Assembly (NCBI GenBank): GCA_016218095.1
Contig: JACREV010000212.1
Location: 1-9,006, forward strand
DNA from: Deltaproteobacteria bacterium
GTDB lineage: Bacteria > Desulfobacterota > GWC2-55-46
Direction of reading: 5' to 3'
DNA length: 9,006 bases
Below the pieces are notes generated by a model. It saw only the letters and a program-made list of their open reading frames with translations, did not search any database and had not been told where the DNA came from. Positions 4,834-9,006 of this stretch are shown here, in pieces; position 1 is the first letter of the stretch; each line of letters starts with the position of its first letter. A program made the position numbers and the translations under genes.

Positions 4834-6087
4834 TTAAGCCTTGAGCGCGTACTCCTTGCCGTTCGCCTTTACCAGCTCGTCGAACTCGGCGAGGCGAGAG
4901 TTTATTACCGTCACCTCGTTTAGCTTTCCGTGGAGCGCCTCCTGGGTCTTAAGGCCGTTTCCGGTCACGCAGACGACGATGGATTCGTCCTTGGGGATCC
5001 TCCCCTGCTCGATGAGCTTTTTCGTGACGCCTAGCGTGACGCCCCCGGCGGTCTCGGCGAATATGCCCTCTGTCTCGGCGAGGAGCTTCATCGAGGCGAT
5101 TATCTCCTCGTCTGATACGCTCTCGCCCCAGCCGCCGCTCTCCCTTATGACCTTCGCCGAGTAGTAGCCGTCGGCGGGGTTCCCGATGGCGAGCGATTTC
5201 GCGATTGTGTTGGGTTTCACGGGCCTTATGAGCTCGCTCCCTTCCTTTACGGCGTTGATGATGGGGGAGCAACCGGCCGCCTGCGCGCCGTATATCCTCG
5301 TATCCGTTTGCTTCACGAACCCGAGCTTCTGGAACTCCTTGAAGGCCTTCGATATCTTCGTTATGAGCGAGCCCCCGGCCATGGGCACGATGATGTGCTT
5401 CGGGAGCTTCCAGCCGAGCTGTTCGGCTATCTCGTACCCGAAGGTCTTTGAGCCCTCGGCGTAGTAGGGGCGTATGTTTATGTTGACGAAGGCCCAGCCG
5501 TACTTTCCGGCTATCTCGCTGCAGAGCCTGTTCACTTCGTCGTATGTCCCCTTTATGCTGACGACGGTCGCGCCGTAGACGAGGGTCCCGAGTACCTTCG
5601 ACTGCTCGAGGTCGTGAGGGATGAAGACGTAACTCTCCATGCCGCAGGCCGCGGCGTTCGCGGCTACCGAATTGGCGAGGTTGCCGGTCGAGGCGCAGGC
5701 GACTATCTGGAAGCCCAGCTCCCTCGCCCTCGATATCGCGACCGAGACGACCCTGTCCTTGAACGATAGGGTCGGAAAGTTGACCGCGTCGTTCTTTATG
5801 TACAGCTCCTTTACGCCGAGGGCCTTTCCGAGGTTTTTGGCCCGGACAAGCGGCGTGAACCCGACCTGTGCGCCGACCGACGGATCTCCGTCAAGCGGCA
5901 GGAGCTCTTTATAGCGCCACATGTTCGGCTCCCTCTTCTCTATCGCGTGCCTCGTGAGCGCCTCTTTTATCCTGTCATACTCGTAGTTGACCTCAAGCGG
6001 GCCGAAGCAGAGTTCGCAAACGTGCAACGCCTCCTTCGGGTATTCCTTCCCGCACTCCCTGCACTTGAGACTCCTCATGTAGCTCAT
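4834..6087 (-). CDS. thrC: Threonine synthase family PLP enzyme (ThrC; candidate MetM-type homocysteine synthase)
   Basis: The 417-residue protein has an N-terminal zinc ribbon (C9/C12, C24/C27), followed by a fold-type II PLP domain. The Schiff-base lysine is K110 in PTLSFKDR, the ASTGN phosphate/substrate loop is at 132-136, a glycine-rich PMAGGS loop at 235-240, and the C-terminal VTGNGLK segment is near 374-380. Threonine synthase converts O-phosphohomoserine to threonine, and by family this is the default call. The context argues for another role. The gene is under a SAM-off riboswitch and heads an operon with sulfite reductase and sulfur carriers. A ThrC homologue in Streptomyces (MetM, with carrier MetO; from memory) makes homocysteine from O-phosphohomoserine and a thiocarboxylated carrier. 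This enzyme could do the same; sequence alone cannot decide. A GGGAGG ribosome site lies 8 bases before the ATG. Confidence 0.9.
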   Translation of the reverse strand: MSYMRSLKCRECGKEYPKEALHVCELCFGPLEVNYEYDRIKEALTRHAIEKREPNMWRYKELLPLDGDPSVGAQVGFTPLVRAKNLGKALGVKELYIKNDAVNFPTLSFKDRVVSVAISRARELGFQIVACASTGNLANSVAANAAACGMESYVFIPHDLEQSKVLGTLVYGATVVSIKGTYDEVNRLCSEIAGKYGWAFVNINIRPYYAEGSKTFGYEIAEQLGWKLPKHIIVPMAGGSLITKISKAFKEFQKLGFVKQTDTRIYGAQAAGCSPIINAVKEGSELIRPVKPNTIAKSLAIGNPADGYYSAKVIRESGGWGESVSDEEIIASMKLLAETEGIFAETAGGVTLGVTKKLIEQGRIPKDESIVVCVTGNGLKTQEALHGKLNEVTVINSRLAEFDELVKANGKEYALKA

Positions 6088-6193
6088 CGCTCTACCCTCC
6101 CTGTAAAACTTAAACTCTTTTTGTGCGCGTTATCCGCCGCTGAACGAACACTCTGGAACAGCCCGGCTCGACTAAAACCGCCACGGTCCGGGC

Positions 6194-6233
6194 AAAAAAA
6201 ACCCCCTTCTTGTCTTGAAGCTAAGAAGAGGTT
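6194..6233 (-). terminator. Riboswitch-controlled intrinsic terminator (expression platform)
   Basis: After the aptamer the RNA has CCUCUUCUU (6223-6231) pairing with AAGAAGGGG (6203-6211), a loop of about 11 bases, and then a run of eight U (6194-6201). The 3' half of P1 plus the following bases (UAAGAAAGG, starting within 6239-6248) can pair instead with the 5' side of the terminator stem (CCU-UUCUUA with one bulged C), giving an antiterminator. SAM binding stabilises P1, frees the terminator and stops transcription: the classic OFF arrangement. Between it and the gene is a leader of about 100 bases with a GCCCGG...CCGGGC hairpin. Confidence 0.88.
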
Positions 6234-6244
6234 ACGGTTCCTTT

Positions 6245-6350
6245 CTTATCTTCCAAGGCTTTCCCGCCTTGCTGGATTTAGCACCTGACATACGCGAAGT
6301 ATCGGTTGCTGTGGCTTCACCGGGCCAGTCCCTCAGCCACTCTGGATAAG
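6245..6350 (-). ncRNA. SAM-I (S-box) riboswitch aptamer
   Basis: The transcript starts with CUUAUCCAGAG and closes with GAUAAG, forming helix P1 (6345-6350 with 6245-6250). Inside are the S-box hallmarks in order: GUGGCUGAGGGACUGGCCC (P2 with the kink-turn and pseudoknot loop), GGUGAAGCC closing P2, then CAGCAACC, a P3 hairpin (GAUAC-UUCG-type loop), the GGUGCUAAAUCC joining region, and P4 (CAAGGC...GCCUUG). This is the class that binds S-adenosylmethionine and switches expression off when SAM is abundant. It precedes the ThrC-family gene by about 157 bases and sits directly downstream of a strong promoter. Confidence 0.95.
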
Positions 6351-6375
6351 AATCCAATATTCAATTGTACTAAGA

Positions 6376-6404
6376 CTTATAATATAAGATCAGGTGCGTG
6401 TCAA
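6376..6404 (-). promoter_or_regulatory. Sigma70-type promoter of the SAM-riboswitch operon
   Basis: Read on the minus strand: TTGACA (plus positions 6399-6404), a 17-base spacer, then TATAAG (6376-6381). The upstream side is an A-rich tract (6405-6421) that could act as an UP element. Transcription would start near 6369, about 20 bases before the riboswitch P1 helix. Spacing and position make this a convincing promoter. Confidence 0.85.
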
Positions 6405-6451
6405 GTTTTTTTTCCTTTTTATTTACGCCGGTGTTACACCCTTATGCGCGA

Positions 6452-6868
6452 CTATTCCTTCAGATGGCATGTCATGCAGAGCTCGCTCCGCCTGTTGTCC
6501 ATGACGAGCATAGGGTCCGGGGTATTAGGATAAAGGGACCTGGCGGCGGAATAGAGCCAGTGCGAAGCGTTCGTGTACGGGATATGGCAGGTGCCGCATC
6601 CGACCATGTTGTCCTTGAGCTGTACGGTCGAGGGCAGCATGGCGGGCTTAGCAAGACCGTGGTTGGCCGAGGCGAGGTTGACATAATTGACCCCTACCGG
6701 GTGGTCGCAGTCGAAGGTGGAGCAGACCGTGATCGTCACATCCGAGGCTATCGCCGCGTCATGGCACCCCATGCAGTCGGCAGACTCCGGGTCGAGGGTG
6801 GCGAGCGTCGGGGCCGCTGAAACGAGCGAAATAAAAACGACAAAAAACACAAGGAACAGCCTGCTCAT
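6452..6868 (-). CDS. Secreted triheme c-type cytochrome (paralogue 2)
   Basis: The protein has 138 residues, with a hydrophobic N-terminal signal peptide (about residues 3-23) for export to the periplasm. Three CxxCH motifs bind haem c: CMGCH (C32/C35/H36), CGTCH (C91/C94/H95) and CMTCH (C131/C134/H135). It aligns along its length with the cytochrome at 7137-7532, including the HPVGVNY segment, the PYTNASH segment after the second motif and the DPMLVMDN block before the third, so the two arose by duplication. It differs by an additional Cys49-x4-Cys54-Asp-His56 segment. H56 aligns with H52 of the paralogue, so the histidine is probably a distal haem ligand. The extra cysteines are more likely a disulfide than a fourth haem site. 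The ATG has a good GGGGAG ribosome site 6 bases upstream. No clear terminator follows before the next promoter. Confidence 0.88.
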   Translation of the reverse strand: MSRLFLVFFVVFISLVSAAPTLATLDPESADCMGCHDAAIASDVTITVCSTFDCDHPVGVNYVNLASANHGLAKPAMLPSTVQLKDNMVGCGTCHIPYTNASHWLYSAARSLYPNTPDPMLVMDNRRSELCMTCHLKE

Positions 6869-6966
6869 GGATCACTCCCCATTAAGGTCGCGCCGGTCAT
6901 ATTCAGCTTTTATGTGTTGTAAAACAGGCAAACATTACCACCTTTTCGGACGACATCCCAAAAGGT

Positions 6967-7116
6967 TTAAGGCTATTTCTAAAAATTGTTATTTTTCCTG
7001 ATCTCTGCGTCAGGGCGTAAATAAAAATGCTCACATATTCCCATATATGCTGCGCTTTTTATTTCCGCCCTTCCTTGACCTCAGAAAAAATTCCTAATTT
7101 TTAGAGGTAGCCTTAA
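6967..7116. repeat. Long imperfect palindromic element (MITE-like), about 150 bp
   Basis: The sequence from 6967 (TTAAGGCTA...) is matched by the reverse complement of the sequence ending at 7116. Both arms carry, in order, TTAAGGCTA, TCTAAAAATT, an ATTTTT-rich block, CTGA, GGGCG and AAATAAAAA before a short centre near 7031-7050. The innermost arms are 7012-7030 and 7054-7071, with one mismatch and one bulge. Arms of about 63 bases with roughly three-quarters identity and no coding content look like a miniature inverted-repeat element or a conserved structured intergenic unit. It fills most of the gap between the two paralogous cytochromes. In RNA it would form a long hairpin from either strand and could attenuate readthrough. 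I recall similar intergenic sequences in Deltaproteobacteria, but this needs a BLASTN search. Confidence 0.7.
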
Positions 7117-7136
7117 TGTTTTTCGGGTATAACGGG

Positions 7137-7532
7137 TTATTTCGCGTGACAGGCGGTGCAGAGTCCGCTTGACGAGTTATCGACCGAAAGAAGCGGGTCG
7201 ACGGCTGAGGATGCACGTTTTGCGGCGAGCGTTTCGTGGGAGGCTTCGTCGTAAGGCTTGTGGCAGGTAACGCATGAGATATTATCGCCGGCGAGCCTTA
7301 TGGAAGGGTCGAGCTTCGAGGGTTTGACAAGCCCGGGGTTCTTCGAGGCGGCGAGCGAGTAGTCTACCCCGACTGCGTGCCCTGTGTCTCCTGTGTGCTG
7401 GAAAGTCCCCTCGACCTCCTCGTGACACCCGATGCACTCGACGGAGGCCTTGTCTATCGAAGGCGCCGCCCACGAGAGAGACGGAACGACGAGCGCAAAG
7501 GCGATAACGGAGATCGAATACCTGCCGCGCAT
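7137..7532 (-). CDS. Secreted triheme c-type cytochrome (paralogue 1)
   Basis: The protein has 131 residues. A signal peptide (about residues 1-22, ending Ser-Trp-Ala-Ala) directs it to the periplasm. Three CxxCH haem-binding motifs are visible: CIGCH (C33/C36/H37), CVTCH (C87/C90/H91) and CTACH (C125/C128/H129). Other conserved histidines (H46, H52, H99) are candidate distal haem ligands, which suggests bis-His low-potential haems as in small electron-transfer cytochromes. The ATG at 7532 is preferred over an in-frame TTG at 7550, because the strong GGGGAGGG ribosome site lies between them, directly before the ATG. It is clearly paralogous to the cytochrome at 6452-6868: motif order, the VGVDY segment after H52 and the C-terminal DPLLSVDN/C-x2-CH block all align. 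Its redox partner is not evident from the sequence. Confidence 0.88.
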   Translation of the reverse strand: MRGRYSISVIAFALVVPSLSWAAPSIDKASVECIGCHEEVEGTFQHTGDTGHAVGVDYSLAASKNPGLVKPSKLDPSIRLAGDNISCVTCHKPYDEASHETLAAKRASSAVDPLLSVDNSSSGLCTACHAK

Positions 7533-7638
7533 AAACCCTCCCCTTTTCAAAGAGGCCTTTGAACTTTCGCCTCTCGTTAAAAGTTCTTTACGCCCTGACC
7601 CCAGGACGCTTGCGCTTGAAGCGCGCGGGAATGACAGG

Positions 7639-7669
7639 ATTATAAATGTTTTTGCATCTTCATTCCAGA
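7639..7669 (-). promoter_or_regulatory. Possible promoter for triheme cytochrome 1
   Basis: A perfect TATAAT hexamer (plus-strand positions 7639-7644) lies about 107 bases before the cytochrome ATG. The matching -35 region is weak (TGGAAT-like, 17 bases upstream), so this may be an activator-dependent promoter or a chance match in AT-rich sequence. The 196-base gap between the outer-membrane protein and this cytochrome holds nothing else I can identify. Confidence 0.3.
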
Positions 7670-7746
7670 GGCTTTTTATCGGGGACCCGGTCCCAAAAAC
7701 CCGATGTACGCAGGTAGAGGTTATGCAAAGCCTACTTTTCAGAGGC

Positions 7747-8664
7747 TCAGAAGGCGTACTTAAGCGACAAGAGGAACGAATACGAGTACCAGACCACCTC
7801 GTTCAGCCGTGTCTCCGATTCCGTCCCGTCCGAGAAGAACGTCCTGTCTATGCCGGGTTCGGTATGGAAGTCCTGGTAATCTACTACAAACCCCGCGGAT
7901 GTCCGCTCGTTGAACTTATAGTCGGCGTTGATCGAGGCGACGAACCCGTCGCCGTCGGCCTCGTGCTCAAAGCTCTTCGGGTGCTCAAAATCGTCCCTCA
8001 GGTTCCAGTTGGCCTCGGCGTAGTAATCGGCAAGGTGGTACTCGAATGCCGTGGATATCGTCCACTTGTCAAACAAGAATTTAAAGTCCAAACCGGCCCA
8101 TGGGCCTTTCCAGAGCGCGTCGTAGGAGCTGTCGAGCCCGTCGAACGGGCCGTACGGCGGCCAGGTCTGGAACCCGTCGGTTATGGTAAGGTCCTGCTTG
8201 TGATAGGAATACCCTACCATGGGGATGAGGGCGACGTTCGACCTCCTCGGCCTTATTATATACCCTATCCCTGCCGAGAGGTCGTATAGGTCCCCGGAAT
8301 CCGCGCTGTTGTCCGAGCGGGAGAACTCAAGGGTCCTGTCGTCCCCGGCGTAGTCGGAGTCCTGGTTGTCTCCCGCGAATATGAACCCGTAGTCGGCATA
8401 GGCCTTCGTGTAGATGCGCTTCCCGATATCGGCGTTCATCGAGGCCTTTACGTTAAAGCTCCGGATGTCCGTCCACTGTAGCTCCGAGAGCGTATTAGGG
8501 CAACACCCGGAGCTGTCGCCGGCGATATTCCACTTGAGCTCGTCAGACCTGTACCCGGCGCTGAGTTTGAATTCGGGCTTTATCTCTGCTCCGGCATTCG
8601 CGGCAAACGCGAATAAGAAAAAGAGGGCTATGGGCAGTAGAAGCTTCCTTGGACCCGGTCTCAT
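7747..8664 (-). CDS. Outer-membrane beta-barrel protein with signal peptide
   Basis: The 305-residue protein begins with a basic N-terminus, a hydrophobic stretch (about residues 8-22) and a plausible signal peptidase I site near Ala24-Gly-Ala26/Glu27, so it should be exported by Sec. The mature part consists of alternating amphipathic segments rich in Tyr, Trp and Phe, separated by acidic, Asp/Ser/Asn-rich loops (for example around residues 95-125). It ends in Lys-Tyr-Ala-Phe, the C-terminal phenylalanine typical of proteins inserted by the BAM machinery. These are the marks of a mid-sized outer-membrane barrel. Some segments recall omptin-like or 'Protochlamydia outer membrane protein' families, but I cannot confirm which. 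A vicinal Cys54-Cys55 pair is unusual in such a protein. An AGGAGA ribosome site sits just upstream of the ATG. The neighbouring secreted cytochromes suggest a role at the cell envelope; the substrate is unknown. Confidence 0.8.
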   Translation of the reverse strand: MRPGPRKLLLPIALFFLFAFAANAGAEIKPEFKLSAGYRSDELKWNIAGDSSGCCPNTLSELQWTDIRSFNVKASMNADIGKRIYTKAYADYGFIFAGDNQDSDYAGDDRTLEFSRSDNSADSGDLYDLSAGIGYIIRPRRSNVALIPMVGYSYHKQDLTITDGFQTWPPYGPFDGLDSSYDALWKGPWAGLDFKFLFDKWTISTAFEYHLADYYAEANWNLRDDFEHPKSFEHEADGDGFVASINADYKFNERTSAGFVVDYQDFHTEPGIDRTFFSDGTESETRLNEVVWYSYSFLLSLKYAF

Positions 8665-8694
8665 CCAACTCTCCTTTTTGAGGTTAAAGGTGCC

Positions 8695-9003
8695 TTATTC
8701 CACATCCACTATCCCGTACCGTGCCTCCGTGATGCCTTCCCCTTTGCATATCGGGCATTTACCCGGACTCTTTAGCCTCTCCCTCTTCCTGAATACGAAC
8801 CCGCAATCCAGACACCTCGACGGTTCGACTATGAACCTTACCCCCCCGCCCTTCCTCGCCTCGATGGACTTCGCCACGTGCGGGAGGTGGTCGATGACGT
8901 CCTTCTCCTTAAGGCCGACGGCCCTGGAGATGTCCTTTGCGGTCAACATCCCGCCTTTAAGCGCCTCGATTATCCTCTGCCTTGCCGTAAGGTCGTTTGA
9001 CAT
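8695..9003 (-). CDS. Small HTH / zinc-ribbon putative transcriptional regulator
   Basis: This 102-residue protein has an N-terminal part (about residues 5-45) that reads like a winged-helix/HTH DNA-binding segment: an alanine- and leucine-rich helix, then TAKDISRAVGL and a second helix. A C-terminal zinc ribbon follows, with two CxxC knuckles (C64/C67 in CLDC and C83/C86 in CPIC) joined by a basic linker. The layout fits the family of predicted regulators with an HTH fused to a Zn ribbon (COG3357-like); that assignment is from memory of the family. The ATG at 9003 is chosen. One further in-frame codon (TTG) reaches the window edge, so a longer form cannot be excluded and the ribosome binding site is outside the window. 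It ends 30 bases before the outer-membrane protein gene, so the two are probably co-transcribed. Its target is unknown. Confidence 0.75.
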   Translation of the reverse strand: MSNDLTARQRIIEALKGGMLTAKDISRAVGLKEKDVIDHLPHVAKSIEARKGGGVRFIVEPSRCLDCGFVFRKRERLKSPGKCPICKGEGITEARYGIVDVE

Positions 9004-9006
9004 CAA

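Noticed and set aside
6575..6730. Fourth haem site at Cys49-x4-Cys54-Asp-His56 in cytochrome 2
   Set aside because: The pattern is not Cx4CH because an Asp separates Cys and His, and the histidine aligns with a conserved ligand-like histidine in the paralogue that lacks the cysteines.
7533..7550. TTG start for cytochrome 1
   Set aside because: It lies upstream of the strong GGGGAGGG ribosome site that serves the ATG at 7532; the longer form would spoil the usual signal peptide start.
7587..7599. 13-base match (TTTACGCCCTGAC) to the inner arm of the 6967-7116 palindrome
   Set aside because: A single 13-base match in 9 kb is near chance and the flanks do not extend it.
7432..8289. Plus-strand open frame of 285 codons
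   Set aside because: It is antisense to the outer-membrane protein and the start of cytochrome 1. It has no recognisable domain, and both minus-strand genes have signal peptides and ribosome sites.
1..9006. CRISPR array, tRNA, rRNA, transposase or phage genes
   Set aside because: I saw no regularly spaced direct repeats, no tRNA cloverleaf or rRNA segments, and no mobile-element proteins on either strand.

Overview
The window looks like part of a chromosome from a Gram-negative, probably anaerobic bacterium. It encodes an outer-membrane beta-barrel protein and two small secreted multiheme c-type cytochromes. It also has a siroheme/ferredoxin sulfite-reductase-like enzyme, good sigma70-type promoters and a SAM-I riboswitch. 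The style (intergenic palindromes, multiheme cytochromes, sulfur-carrier cluster) suggests a Deltaproteobacteria/Desulfobacterota- or Nitrospirota-like lineage; that is inference, as no phylogenetic marker is present. Every gene I can support lies on the minus strand, so transcription runs from high to low coordinates. The plus-strand open frames are antisense shadows.

Region A (about 7137-9006, upstream in transcription): a small HTH/zinc-ribbon protein, an outer-membrane beta-barrel protein 30 bases after it, and a secreted triheme cytochrome. A second, paralogous triheme cytochrome follows at 6452-6868. The two cytochrome genes are separated by a roughly 150-base, almost fully palindromic element with arms of about 63 bases (6967-7116).

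Region B (about 2762-6404): a consensus-like promoter (TTGACA, 17 bases, TATAAG), a complete SAM-I (S-box) riboswitch with a transcription terminator, then a threonine-synthase-family PLP enzyme, a siroheme/2x[4Fe-4S] reductase, a TusA/SirA-like sulfur carrier, a ubiquitin-fold (MoaD/ThiS-like) sulfur carrier ending in Gly-Gly-Ala-Phe, a free-standing NIL domain and a strong intrinsic terminator. A dispersed palindrome (3676-3764) interrupts this unit between the reductase and the TusA-like gene.

Region C (about 152-2709): a promoter overlapped by two tandem 22-base operator-like repeats (resembling Rrf2/IscR-type boxes), then cysteine synthase (CysM-like), a JAMM/Mec-type metallopeptidase, an intrinsic terminator, and an E1-like MoeB/ThiF activating enzyme. 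Positions 1-151 hold only GC-rich, purine-biased repeat-like sequence and an AT hairpin.

Together regions B and C look like a complete protein-thiocarboxylate route for making sulfur amino acids. The reductase makes sulfide. The JAMM peptidase trims the two residues after the carrier diglycine. The MoeB/ThiF enzyme adenylates the carrier so that it becomes a thiocarboxylate. CysM uses it for cysteine, and the ThrC-family enzyme plausibly uses it with O-phosphohomoserine for homocysteine. The SAM riboswitch in front of the 'threonine synthase' is the strongest hint that this enzyme serves methionine rather than threonine synthesis.
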